The position numbers were made by a program, and so were the translations under genes. This document shows, in pieces, positions 34,506-42,560 of a stretch of 64,000 bases of DNA. Positions within the stretch are counted from its first letter, which is position 1, and each line of letters starts with the position of its first letter. The notes beneath the pieces were generated by a model. That model was given only the letters and a program-made list of their open reading frames with translations, did no database searches and was not told the origin of the DNA. The DNA comes from Palsa-504 sp963808615 (GTDB taxonomy: Bacteria > Actinomycetota > Actinomycetes > Streptosporangiales > Streptosporangiaceae). The stretch is taken from positions 744,001 to 808,000 of the forward strand of contig CAWEGV010000012.1 of NCBI GenBank assembly GCA_963808615.1, read 5' to 3'.

Positions 34506-35153
34506 TCAGACCGTAACGCGGTCCTCGGCCAGCAGCGTCGCGCGTTCGGGAACCGGCGGACCCTGCTTCACCATCCAGATCCCGGCCACCAGCACCCACA
34601 GCATCGTCGCCAGTATGCCGAAGAAGCCGATGGGACCGGCCAGGCAGGCCAGGCCGAACACGAACATGACCCATCCCATCCATTTCGGCAGGATCCGGCC
34701 CACCACGACGGCCAGGCCGGTCAGGATACCGAACAGGGCGAACCCGACGAGAATGGGCAGGAAGAAATCGTTTTGGAGCAGATTCAGCGTCTGGGCCAAC
34801 GCGGTCGTCAGATGGTTGTGGTCCTGTGCGAGGACCGCGTCGAAACCGATGGAAGTGAGGAAGCCCACGCCGCCGAAGACGGCCCCGGCGAGTGCCCCGT
34901 GGGCCAGCCAGCGATCACCGGTGCGCACCTGCCGGGCCAGTGCCACCGCGAACAGCACGAGGAACAGCACGGCCAGGCCCCCGATGAGGTCGAACGCGAA
35001 GTCCGACCCGTGGTGGCTCTGGTACCAGGCGATGACCTGCGCGCCCGTGGCATCACTGCCTGGCGAGTTCGGATGCGCGAAGAATGTGATCGCGACGAGC
35101 ACCGCCGCCAGCGTCCCGGCCGCGGGCGCCCACTTGCTAAGCCATGTTGACAT
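34506..35153 (-). CDS. DUF4386-like integral membrane protein
   Basis: ATG 35153 (MSTWLSKWAPAAGTLAAVLV) gives about 215 residues with six hydrophobic helices. A conserved loop reads NSPGSDATGAQVIAWYQSHH, and later come FLTSIGFDAVLAQDHNHLTT and PKWMGWVMFVFGLACL. The pattern fits the DUF4386 or general-stress membrane protein group of actinobacteria. Function is unknown. Confidence 0.68.
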   Translation of the reverse strand: MSTWLSKWAPAAGTLAAVLVAITFFAHPNSPGSDATGAQVIAWYQSHHGSDFAFDLIGGLAVLFLVLFAVALARQVRTGDRWLAHGALAGAVFGGVGFLTSIGFDAVLAQDHNHLTTALAQTLNLLQNDFFLPILVGFALFGILTGLAVVVGRILPKWMGWVMFVFGLACLAGPIGFFGILATMLWVLVAGIWMVKQGPPVPERATLLAEDRVTV

Positions 35154-35540
35154 GTTACTCACCCTCCCTGAGCCTGCGTGAACTCAAGCTCGTGCTGACC
35201 GGGACGCCCGCCCCCTCGGCAGGCCAACCGGACTGAGCCAAACCTAGCCGCGGAGCGTTCCGAGATCGTTACGGGCTCTTCTCCATGAGAGGACTTAGGG
35301 AGCAATTGTCAAGACCTGTGGGTGAAGATCCTTTAGGCGGCTTCCGGCTCGGCGCCCTTGCCGGGCCATTCGATAGAGTTTGCCGTTGATGACTGTCGCC
35401 CCGGCACGGGCCAGGGCGGCGAGGTGCGGTGCGCTGACCGCCTCCAGTGGTCCTGGGCTCACTGGATAAGCCCGAACGTCGTGGCCAGCCCAGCAGTCCA
35501 CGAGCCGGGAGAGTCCTAGTCTCATTTTAGTCTCATTCAG
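35154..35540. other. Gap with possible gene-end remnant
   Basis: A 76-codon reverse frame (35525-35295, with VSAPHLAALARAGATVINGK) could be the end of a lost DNA-binding protein gene, but it lacks a supported start. The third GTCTCATT motif (35518-35549) overlaps its start. Confidence 0.3.
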
Positions 35541-35549
35541 CTACGTCCT
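35518..35549 (+). repeat. Double GTCTCATT motif, copy 3 of 3
   Basis: TAGTCTCATTTTAGTCTCAT is followed by TCAGCTACGTCC. It shares the CCTAGTCTCATT start and CTACGTCC end with copy 2 at 32579. Confidence 0.55.
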
Positions 35550-35732
35550 GCGGCGTTCGGCGTCCATCACCCGGAACAGGCAGCCAAGGTCACGGACCCA
35601 TTTGACCTGTACCGGACCCAGGCGTGCAGACTTGGAAAGCGTGTTGAGGCCAGCGAAGTCTACCGGCGCTCCGCGCAGCGGAGCGTCGCTGGTTTGTGCA
35701 GTAACTACGTCGCTAGGGCTGTCTAGGACCAT
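35541..35732 (-). CDS. Small hypothetical protein coupled to GntR
   Basis: ATG 35732 lies inside the end of the GntR gene (overlap of 20 nt), so translation is probably coupled. The 63 residues (VLDSPSDVVTAQTSDAPLRG, VDFAGLNTLSKSARLGPVQV, KWVRDLGCLFRVMDAERRR) match no family I know. Confidence 0.45.
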   Translation of the reverse strand: MVLDSPSDVVTAQTSDAPLRGAPVDFAGLNTLSKSARLGPVQVKWVRDLGCLFRVMDAERRRT

Positions 35733-35994
35733 CGTGCGGCCAGCGCTCCTTAGGCGTGACCACCATCCCGACACCAGGGACGGCTACGAGGTAGCCAGCC
35801 GTTACCAGCCACGCGTGCGCTCGTGCCGCCGTCTCACGCGCTATGCCGAATCGGCTCGCAAGTTGGTTGCGCGACTGCACCGTATGGCCCGGCGCCCACT
35901 GTCCAGCGATAATCTCAGCCTCAATCATCCTCGCTACCTGGAGATATCGCGGGACTCCTGAGAGGTCATCAAGATCATCAGACACGCTGTCCAC
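35713..35994 (-). CDS. Small GntR-family regulator
   Basis: The 93-residue protein is a bare GntR winged helix: GVPRYLQVARMIEAEIIAGQ, SRNQLASRFGIARETAARAH, AWLVTAGYLVAVPGVGMVV. It lacks an effector domain, like the KorSA/TraR-type regulators of actinomycete mobile elements. It is divergent from a small plus-strand gene at 36065. The shared region contains tandem repeats that are probably its operators. Confidence 0.82.
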   Translation of the reverse strand: MDSVSDDLDDLSGVPRYLQVARMIEAEIIAGQWAPGHTVQSRNQLASRFGIARETAARAHAWLVTAGYLVAVPGVGMVVTPKERWPHDGPRQP

Positions 35995-36001
35995 CCTAGT
36001 T

Positions 36002-36062
36002 GACCAGGTGGAATAGGTGGCCTATAGCCCGGACCAAGTGGACTAGGTGGACTATAATCGAG
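36002..36062. promoter_or_regulatory. Tandem operator-like repeats with a TATAAT box
   Basis: Two units of about 30 bp repeat: GACCAGGTGGAATAGGTGGC then CTATAG, and GACCAAGTGGACTAGGTGGA then CTATAATCG. The second ends in TATAAT a few bases before the GTG at 36065, giving a -10 box for a leaderless plus-strand transcript. The symmetric position between divergent genes suggests GntR autoregulation. Confidence 0.6.
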
Positions 36063-36064
36063 CG

Positions 36065-36261
36065 GTGATCGACTGGGCAGAGCAGCAGCTAGGGTACTGC
36101 GTCCGAAGTACCCGCATTGGGATATCTGGTATGTCCGCACCTTCAAGCCCAAGGGCATCGTCTGGTGTGCGCGGCCGACAGGATCGCCCATCGCCACGAT
36201 CAATGCGGACAGCCCAGAGTCCCTGATCGCCGAGATACGGGAGCAAGAGGCCGCGCTGTAG
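36065..36261 (+). pseudogene. Small hypothetical protein, one frameshift near the start
   Basis: The GTG at 36065 reads VIDWAEQQL. After a 1-2 nt shift near 36092 the coding pattern continues VLRPKYPHWDIWYVRTFKPK, GIVWCARPTGSPIATINADS, ESLIAEIREQEAAL to TAG. The PHW.IWYV...GG..WCARP..(E/S)P motif belongs to a small uncharacterised protein family near mobile-element regulators in Streptomyces. Expression is probably controlled by the divergent GntR. Confidence 0.6.
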
Positions 36262-36383
36262 GTGCGGCGCTTTCCTACGCCACTGACACCGCCGATATCG
36301 CACGTCAACGACGAGGTGTCACTACCGCTGCTCTAGTGACATCACTACGGGCTGGCTCGCCGCTGGGATTCCCCGCCGCCGGG

Positions 36384-36788
36384 TCAGCTTGCGAGCTTGT
36401 CAGCCTCGTCGATCAGCTGCTTGGCTCGCTGGAATGACACCCCGAGTGCCGTGCCGACGTCCTGCAGCGGCAGCCCCTGGTCCCGAAGGCGCCGTGCTGC
36501 GCGTCGTGCCAACTGCGCGGCCTGGGCCTGGCTGCGCGCCGCTTGGTCTCGGAGTTCGGCGGACCGGTCAAGCTCGGCCTGGACGTCGGCTGGAAGGGTG
36601 AGGGTGACGTCAAGGCCGAACGAGTCGGCCGGGATGTCGTCCATGATGGCGATGAGGTCGCGGGCCATCGGCTCGACCTCGCGCAGCGTGCGCGCCTGGG
36701 TGGTGCGGGCGACCTCGGGCACGCGGATGCGCCAGACCTTGCCGTCCCGGTCGACCTCGGCATGGTAGGTCCTCAGTTCCGCCACCAT
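36384..36788 (-). CDS. hicB: HicB-like antitoxin
   Basis: The N-terminal half (YHAEVDRDGKVWRIRVPEVA, LREVEPMARDLIAIMDD) is the partial RNase H-like HicB fold. The C-terminal half (RLRDQGLPLQDVGTALGVSF, QRAKQLIDEA) is an HTH for operator binding. It overlaps the upstream hicA stop by 16 nt. HicB neutralises HicA and represses the operon. At 134 residues it is complete. Confidence 0.85.
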   Translation of the reverse strand: MVAELRTYHAEVDRDGKVWRIRVPEVARTTQARTLREVEPMARDLIAIMDDIPADSFGLDVTLTLPADVQAELDRSAELRDQAARSQAQAAQLARRAARRLRDQGLPLQDVGTALGVSFQRAKQLIDEADKLAS

Positions 36789-36985
36789 CCTTTCCCTAGC
36801 TCAGCTTCGCATTCGTGGAGGATGTCCTCGGTGGTCCGCTGCCCGATCTCGGCGTGCCGCGGGATCGGGATCTTCACCGATCCGAGCCAGAACGTGTCGT
36901 GCTTGGCGCCCTCGACCCGCCTCCACACGACGCCTTGCCGCCTGGCTTCCTGCCTGATCTTCTTGATGAGCTCGGACCGCCTCAC
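36773..36985 (-). CDS. hicA: HicA-like mRNA interferase toxin
   Basis: The 70-residue protein has the double-stranded-RNA-binding-like HicA fold: RRSELIKKIRQEARRQGVVW, EGAKHDTFWLG with the catalytic His, KIPIPRHAEIGQRTTEDIL. HicA cleaves mRNA independently of ribosomes. It precedes hicB, the usual order for this type. The AT-rich promoter region at about 37020-37045 contains TCTAGAATACAT. The pair sits 190 bp inside the right tRNA-Tyr repeat, as expected for a stabilising module of an integrated island. Confidence 0.88.
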   Translation of the reverse strand: MRRSELIKKIRQEARRQGVVWRRVEGAKHDTFWLGSVKIPIPRHAEIGQRTTEDILHECEAELGKGWWRN

Positions 36986-37176
36986 TCGCCTCCTCTAGTG
37001 CGGGATTGAACCTCTATTTCAAGTACGCTCTAGAATACATGAGCGCCGGTTACCGGTCGCCACCAGGGCCAGGTGGCGCGCTCAGACCACTGACCACTGA
37101 TGGGACGGCTTGCCCAATGCGTGCCCAGATTGCGGTTGTCCTCGAGCTCTGCCCAGGTCACAGCGTTTTAGCCGGA

Positions 37177-37230
37177 GGTCTGTAAAACCGTCGGCTCAGC
37201 CTACGTTGGTTCGAACCCAATACCTGCCAC
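37177..37230 (+). other. tRNA-Tyr(GTA) 3' half B
   Basis: Identical over 44 nt to fragment A (17531-17574). It then reads TACCTGCCACAC, so the CCA end is not kept. The 5' part of the tRNA is missing. It is directly followed by a 330-bp segment that is colinear with the DNA after fragment C. Confidence 0.85.
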
Positions 37231-37510
37231 ACATCTCCGCAGGTCAAAGCCGGTGACGCAGGATTGACTCACCGGCCTTTGGCGTGAAAGGGAGCGGTTA
37301 CGCAGACCGTTGGCTGCGTCCTGTGGGCTATGCGTGGGCCGGATCCGGCCGGGGCCGGCTTCGGCCGGTATCGCTTCAGATGCCGCCTGAGCTGCGGAAA
37401 TGTTAGTGGCGGATTGTGTCTGGGCGCGTGGTGCGAGTCGGCCGGGACCGGCGGCCGTGGGCCATGCGCGGGACCGGGGACGGGTTCACGGACAGATAGC
37501 GGACAGCGTC
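37231..37510 (+). repeat. Element-end repeat, copy after fragment B
   Basis: From 37231 the sequence matches 57629 onward: CCGCAGGTCA, GCCGGTGACG with a CACCGGC return, GAGCGGTTACGCAGACCG, GTGGGC.ATG.GTGGGCC. It ends at CACGGACAGATAGCGGACAG (37487), opposite CACGGGCATATGGCGGACAG at 57886. Spacing from the tRNA fragment is 310 and 312 nt, so the two ends are homologous over about 330 bp. Confidence 0.75.
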
Positions 37511-37721
37511 GGGGCAGGAGGAGCGGTGTGTCAAACCGCTCCTCCTGGCTGACAGTGACCGCTCGACCGCATGTAGCGGCCACGCCCCGTGCCCCGGGTT
37601 CGTCAGCGCTCCAGGGTCCAGCGATCCAGGGTCTAGCCCGCGCCTGCCTACGAGTGGCCGCCGTGATCGTGGCGCTAGCGACAGTACGGCATCCAGCCGA
37701 TCCGCGATGGGCGCGCCGGAA

Positions 37722-38555
37722 CTAACCGGGATCCGGTCGGCTTGCCTGCAGACGGGGCCGGGCAGCGAGGTTCCAGGACCACCCAGATCTACGAGGCCAC
37801 CAACCAGATCCAGCGGCCGCGGTGTCCTCCGCGGCGAACGGGTACGACAGCATAGCCAGCAGCCGGGCGGCCAGCGCCGTGATCGCGTCCTGGTCCAGGC
37901 CGTCGCAGATCGCCTGGACCGCAGCCACGTCCTCCACGGCAGCGAACGCGTTGTCCAGCGGCACGAACCCGATCCCGGCCTTGGCCGCCTGCCGCTTGGC
38001 GTACTCGTTGCCGTTGAGGATCAGCCGGCCGGTATAGGGGAAATAGCCGGAGAACTTCACGCAGACCGGCCCGAACTCCTCATCGACGCAATAGAAGTAA
38101 TACTGGTTGACCACCCCTGAGCCGGGGATCAGCCACGGGTAGGTGGCCCCGGTTACCGGGTTACGCCGCTTGCTGGTCCGGAACACCTTCTGCTTCTCCT
38201 GCGCCACCCCCACATACAGCACCTGGGCGGGTACCAGCCCCCGGTCATCAAGCTCCGCGCTGCAGGTACCCGGCGGTCACCTGATCCTTGCGCTGCCCCG
38301 GGGCGAACCGCACCAGGTCCAGGCCCCGGGCGGCGACGAAGTGCCCGATGTCCGCGGTGAACGCCGCCGTCATCGGCGCCATCAGCGCCGAGGAGGCGAA
38401 CCGGTGGCCCCCGGTGCCCGACAAAGAACGCGGCGATCCCCGCGCCGTGCTGCAGCCGCGGCTGGTACAAGTTCAGGTACATCCGGTCGTTCGCCTCGAT
38501 CTCGAACAGCACGTGATCAGCCAGCACATCGGCAGCACAACGAGGTAGCGTCATG
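37722..38555 (-). pseudogene. Conserved actinobacterial hypothetical protein, broken
   Basis: ATG 38555 begins MTLPRCAADVLADHVLFEIE, then NDRMYLNLYQPRLQHGAGIA. A frame change leads to ALMAPMTAAFTADIGHFVAA, and a further change to VLYVGVAQEKQKVFRTSKRR, VVNQYYFYCVDEEFGPVCVK, FSGYFPYTGRLILNGNEYAK, RQAAKAGIGFVPLDNAFAAV. This motif series (YFYxxDxxFGPxFxKxxxYFPY, NGHEWAKRQ) defines a widespread protein family of unknown function often found near mobile elements. At least two frame changes; the C-terminus is also degenerate. Confidence 0.65.
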
Positions 38556-38727
38556 ACAGGCTCCGGCCAGACGACTCGGCCCCCAAGGGTCACCAACCGC
38601 TGCACGCGGTCCATGAACGGGCACATCCTGCACCGTTTCGTCGCCGGCCGGCGCCCTTTCAGCTCACATCAGCCAATCCCGGCATGCCTCGTCGGGCTGG
38701 GGCGAAGCCCCGTTAGGCTGTGAGCCC

Positions 38728-39483
38728 ATGGACACCGGGCCAGATGATCTTGCTGCGGTGGCTGGCCTGCTGGCCGACCGGGCTCGACTGCTTGCCGCGC
38801 ACGCCGCGGGAGCGGAACCGGCGGAGCTGGAACCCGGGCCGGCCGCCTCGGGACACGGGTCGCTGACCGGAACGCCGGGCGCCTGGGGAGCGGCACCGCG
38901 CGCGCCGGGACCTGGGCCGTACGTTGAGACCCCGGGCGCCGGGACCCCGGATGCCGCGGCGGGCTTGGCCATGGTCCGGCTGGCGAAGGAACTGGGTGCG
39001 ATGGCGGGCGCCGCGCTGCGGCTGGCCGTGGCGCGCGCCCAGGCGGGCGGGCACAGCTGGCAGCAGATCGGTGACGCGCTCGGGGCCAGTCCGCAGGCCG
39101 CCTACCAGCGGTTCGGCCGCCCGCCCGGGCCGGCATCCACCGAGCCCGCGCCCCCCGCGGTCGCCGACGCGGCTGATCGCGCTGTCGCGGTGCTGGCCGA
39201 CTGGTTCGAAGGGCGCTACAACGCGGTCGCGGCGAGGTTCGACGAGACCCTGGCCGGGACGTTCCCGGTAGCTGGCCTGGCGGAGGCCCGGACTCACCTG
39301 GCCGGTACCGCTGGCCGGTACCGGCGACTGGGCGACGCCGAGCCCAGGGTCCGGCAGACCGGCGACTACACCGTCGCCGACGTGCCGCTGGAGTTCGAGT
39401 CTGGCCTGCTCAAGGGCCGGGTGACGTTCGACCGTTCCGGCCGCGTAGCCGGCCTGTACGTGCTCCCGCCGGCTATCCCATAA
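38728..39483 (+). CDS. HTH protein with DUF3887-like C-terminal domain
   Basis: A Gly/Pro-rich N-terminal third precedes an HTH (AGGHSWQQIGDALGASPQAA, YQRFGR). The C-terminal about 110 residues (VLADWFEGRYNAVAARFDET, AEARTHLAGTAGRYRRLGDA, YTVADVPLEFESGLLKGRVT, FDRSGRVAGLYVLPP) match DUF3887, a small NTF2-like domain often fused to HTH or hydrolases. The combination suggests a ligand-sensing regulator. It is the first intact gene inside the B-C interval. Confidence 0.8.
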   Translation: MDTGPDDLAAVAGLLADRARLLAAHAAGAEPAELEPGPAASGHGSLTGTPGAWGAAPRAPGPGPYVETPGAGTPDAAAGLAMVRLAKELGAMAGAALRLAVARAQAGGHSWQQIGDALGASPQAAYQRFGRPPGPASTEPAPPAVADAADRAVAVLADWFEGRYNAVAARFDETLAGTFPVAGLAEARTHLAGTAGRYRRLGDAEPRVRQTGDYTVADVPLEFESGLLKGRVTFDRSGRVAGLYVLPPAIP

Positions 39484-39645
39484 GCCTCGCCCATAACCGT
39501 AAGGCCGCCGGCCCTGAGCCTGCCCGTCACCCCTGCGCGTGCCGTCGGACCACGCCGTAAGCGTGCTGGGCTGGCCGGTCACCCCGCCGGCTCGGCAGCC
39601 ACGCGGGTGCGGATGCGTGCGGCGGCTCGGTATGATCATTTGGCT

Positions 39646-40101
39646 ATGGGCTCACTGCTGCGCCACCTGCTGGGCGGGAAGCAACGGCAGCCCGCGGCGC
39701 TGATCACGGGAGTCGTCGGGGCGGACCCGAAGGGCGGATGGTCGGTCACGTGGGCGGGGGAGGGGCTGTGGCCGCCGTGTGTCCACGCCGCGTCGCTGAC
39801 CCAGGCGGCCGATCAAGCTGCGACGGCGGTAGTCGCGCTCTACGCCCAGCATCCGCCGGTGCCGGACGCCGAGTTGCAGCTTGCCATCTACCCGTGGCGG
39901 TACCAGGGCGGCCCGATGTTCGACATCTCCGGGCACGCGGGTGCCCTGACGGCGCGGGATATCCACGGCGAGCTTTCGGTCTCCGGTACGACGCTGGAGG
40001 ACCTGGTAGCAGCCGTCAGGCATATTCCCGGCCTCCCGGCCGGCGACTCGATGTTCCGCTGGGTGCGCCAGGTGGCTTCGCTCCCCGCGGTCTCACCTTA
40101 G
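39646..40101 (+). CDS. Hypothetical protein next to the secretion locus
   Basis: ATG 39646 gives 151 residues (MGSLLRHLLGGKQRQPAALI, DPKGGWSVTWAGEGLWPPCV, ATAVVALYAQHPPVPDAELQ, IYPWRYQGGPMFDISGHAG, SGTTLEDLVAAVRHIPGLP). The family is not recognised. It converges with the reverse-strand gene at 40098, which its stop overlaps by 4 nt. Confidence 0.6.
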   Translation: MGSLLRHLLGGKQRQPAALITGVVGADPKGGWSVTWAGEGLWPPCVHAASLTQAADQAATAVVALYAQHPPVPDAELQLAIYPWRYQGGPMFDISGHAGALTARDIHGELSVSGTTLEDLVAAVRHIPGLPAGDSMFRWVRQVASLPAVSP

Positions 40102-40412
40102 CCAGCGACGCGGCGTAGCTCGATGTAACTGTCCGCGCCCGGGCCGAACGGCGGGAGGTGGCCGGGCGCACATTCCAGCGCGACGACTTCACCGGGGGAC
40201 ACATCAAGCCCAAGTTGCGGGCTGCGCGCCCAGCTGATCTGCAGATGGACCGTGTGCCGCCCCGGCGTCACCGGCAGGTCCAGACACTCCCCGCGCTTGA
40301 TCGTGGCCACCCGCTCGCCGTCGATGATGACCTGATAACGGCGGAGCCGGTCCCGCCAGCCTGATGCCGCGCGCGACAGTGTGATCACGCCGCCAGCCGA
40401 CGCCGCGCTCAT
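40098..40412 (-). CDS. Small beta-sandwich-like protein downstream of a putative T7SS substrate
   Basis: ATG 40412 (MSAASAGGVITLSRAASGWR) gives 104 residues. The core RRYQVIIDGERVATIKRGEC, LDLPVTPGRHTVHLQISWAR, VSPGEVVALECAPG is the strand pattern of PEGA-like or carboxypeptidase-regulatory-like small domains that bind or decorate surfaces. It lies 47 bp downstream of the large WXG-type gene on the same strand and may be its accessory protein. Confidence 0.6.
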   Translation of the reverse strand: MSAASAGGVITLSRAASGWRDRLRRYQVIIDGERVATIKRGECLDLPVTPGRHTVHLQISWARSPQLGLDVSPGEVVALECAPGHLPPFGPGADSYIELRRVAG

Positions 40413-40459
40413 TCCTGTCTCCCCTCGCCCATGTCTCCCCTCGCCTGACCGGCCGCGCC

Positions 40460-41551
40460 TTAGCCGAAGATGTCGCTGACCAGGTGGTTGAACTGGCCGC
40501 TGGCAAAGAAGCCGACACCCGCGCCGACCACCGCGCCGATGCCCCCACCGATGAGGGTGCCCTCCGGGCCGACGAACGAGCCGATCGTCCCGCCGGCCTC
40601 CATGCCGCCTTGGGTGCCTGCCCACGTGGCACCCCACGTGATCGCGGTGTCGCCCGCCGCATCGATCGCCGCCTGCGCGGGGCTGTGCGTCTGCTGGTAG
40701 ATGCCGATGCCGGTGAGCACCGCGCCCGCGCCGAGCAGGAACTTCCCGCCCAGCTCGACCGCGTCGCTGCGGCCGAGCTCACCGAGCGTCTGCCAGGTGC
40801 TACTGCGGGACAGCAGGCTCATGATCTGGCCGCCCTGCGGATCACCGGCGCGCAGCAGGGCGCTGGCCTCGGTGGTGGCCTTGCCCACACCAGCGATACC
40901 GCCCTGCGCCGCGCCGGTCACGGCGTCGATGCCGCTGCCGATCGCGACCAGCGCTGTCTCCCAGCCGGACCCGGAGCCCTTCCCGGCCGCAATGGCGGTC
41001 AGCGGCAGCCCCTGCAGGTCACCGGCAGCCTGAGCGCGCACCTTCTGCGCGGCGGCCATGCAGGCCGCGTATTCCTTCTGGTACCAGTCGAGCCACAGCG
41101 CGGCCTCGCTCTGCGCGGGCGTGTTTCCCGCCAGGCACGCCATCAGGGGGCGGCCCTGCGCCTCGATCGGGGCGCCGTGCTGGTGGGCCTTCGCCGCAGC
41201 CAGCTCCAGGTCACTCTCGATCCGAGACAACGCCACCGCGAGCGCGTCGATGATCTCGCCCGCGTCCTGGATGAGCGCGGCCAAGCCGTGCGCGGCCTGC
41301 GCGTCTGCCTCGTAGGCGCGCTCGAACGCCACCGCGGCCGAGCCGGTCCAGCGGCATGCCGCGACCAGCCCGTTCACCTCGCCGTCCAGCGACGAGGTCA
41401 CGCCACTGATTCCGGGGACGTACCCATACAGCGTGCCGGCCAGGGCGGACAGCCCGCGGATGTCGCCGCCGATCCAGTCGTAGGAGAACGGTGCCAAGGC
41501 CGACACCGCCGTGGCGCCACCCGTACCGCCGCCGGGAGCTTCGGTCAACAC
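40460..41551 (-). CDS. Large WXG100-type putative T7SS substrate (reverse cassette)
   Basis: The GTG at 41551 starts a 363-residue protein. The N-terminal about 100 residues (LAPFSYDWIGGDIRGLSALA, GTLYGYVPGISGVTSSLDGE, AACRWTGSAAVAFERAYEAD) are helical with a WTG turn, as in WXG100/LXG-like proteins. The C-terminal third is hydrophobic and Gly-rich (GGKFLLGAGAVLTGIGIYQQ, GGGIGAVVGAGVGFFASGQF), a glycine-zipper-like membrane segment. It shares its N-terminus with the plus-strand protein at 43257. The C-terminus is unlike known nuclease or NADase toxins; membrane insertion is an inference. Confidence 0.75.
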   Translation of the reverse strand: MLTEAPGGGTGGATAVSALAPFSYDWIGGDIRGLSALAGTLYGYVPGISGVTSSLDGEVNGLVAACRWTGSAAVAFERAYEADAQAAHGLAALIQDAGEIIDALAVALSRIESDLELAAAKAHQHGAPIEAQGRPLMACLAGNTPAQSEAALWLDWYQKEYAACMAAAQKVRAQAAGDLQGLPLTAIAAGKGSGSGWETALVAIGSGIDAVTGAAQGGIAGVGKATTEASALLRAGDPQGGQIMSLLSRSSTWQTLGELGRSDAVELGGKFLLGAGAVLTGIGIYQQTHSPAQAAIDAAGDTAITWGATWAGTQGGMEAGGTIGSFVGPEGTLIGGGIGAVVGAGVGFFASGQFNHLVSDIFG

Positions 41552-41573
41552 TATGGTGTCCCCTCTCGCCTGG

Positions 41574-41906
41574 TCACCGCCGCATGCTGCTGGCCGCGAG
41601 CGCGGCCAGCAGGTCCTGGCTGAGCTGGGTGAGGCCCAGCTCGGTGCGGGAGTAGTTGGCGTGCGCCCGGGCCAGCCTCTGCCCGTGCGCGGCCATCGCC
41701 GCGGCCAGCGACTGATTCAGCGACCCGATCTTGCCCAGCACGGCGTGCATCGCGCCGTCGATCGTGCCATCGCCGCCGTCCGGGCAGGCCGGGCCCCCGG
41801 CCGGGATCAGCCCGCGCAGCTTGCCCGCCTCGGCGCTGAACGTGCTCGCTGCGCTCTGCAGGTCCGACATCACCACGCTGAACCCGCCGTCACCCACCTG
41901 GCGCAC
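41574..41906 (-). CDS. WXG100-like partner (reverse cassette)
   Basis: The 110-residue helical protein (VGDGGFSVVMSDLQSAASTF, KLRGLIPAGGPACPDGGDGT, LAAAMAAHGQRLARAHANYS, RTELGLTQLSQDLL) lies 22 bp upstream of the large substrate gene. The ANYxxTE end is a common ESX export-type pattern. A paralogue with the same GPACPDGGDG loop is at 42905, also followed by a large substrate. Such small partners usually form a secreted heterodimer with, or chaperone, the larger protein. Confidence 0.75.
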   Translation of the reverse strand: MRQVGDGGFSVVMSDLQSAASTFSAEAGKLRGLIPAGGPACPDGGDGTIDGAMHAVLGKIGSLNQSLAAAMAAHGQRLARAHANYSRTELGLTQLSQDLLAALAASSMRR

Positions 41907-42560
41907 CTCCTAGCCTCTGGGCAAGACCCCGGTCGGCACCCATACTGCTCCCGGCGCACCGCGAGGTTCAACCGGACCCGCTTAATCGGGATCGAAGTGC
42001 CGACGCCATTCACGTGAAGCCGCTAGTGAGATGCCGGCGCCCGGGTGAGCCTTTCATCCTCCGGTTCCGCGGGTCTGAAGGACGTGGATCGCCTTGGCCA
42101 GTTGCCCGGCGCGTCGGCGGCTGGTGGACGTTCCTCCTGCCCGCGTCAACTGGTCTCGCGCGGGGTGATCGCACAGTGACACCACCGCCCGTTCCGATAG
42201 TTAAAATTCCTTTTCTGAACGAACGGTGGTATCACCTGCCGGTCCGGAGACACCCATCGTGGTTGCGCGCGCCCGCGCGGCCCTTCAACGGGCAGCGCTA
42301 CCCGCGGCCCGCGGCCCGTGTCCGCGACGACGTGGAAACACCCGCCGCAATGTAACCTCACATGCCGGGGACGCCGCCGCCCTCGCCTGCTCATCCAGCA
42401 CGTCAGCGGGCGTGGCGGTGCGGTAACGAATTCGTGATTGCTCCTGGCGGCGAACGGCATCTGCCGATCTAGTCACCTTGGTACCGTTCCGGGATGACGT
42501 GCGGCGCGGCGGCCGCGTCTGGCACACGAGAGCACGGGTGGTGATGGCGGTGACGGCATC
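41907..42560. other. Divergent control region between the two WXG cassettes
   Basis: About 650 bp without a supported gene separates the divergent WXG cassettes. It contains the AT-rich inverted repeat described at 42177-42234 and is the likely promoter region for both directions. Confidence 0.5.
42177..42234. promoter_or_regulatory. Imperfect 18-bp inverted repeat with AT-rich centre
   Basis: TGACACCACCGCCCGTTC (42177-42194) and GAACGAACGGTGGTATCA (42217-42234) are reverse complementary at 15 of 18 positions. The 22-bp centre (CGATAGTTAAAATTCC region) is the most AT-rich DNA in the intergenic gap. Its symmetry suits a dimeric regulator acting on both cassettes. Confidence 0.5.

Noticed and set aside
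34345..34683. 112-codon reverse frame opposite a membrane protein end
   Set aside because: It overlaps the DUF4386-like gene in a different frame and has no domain.
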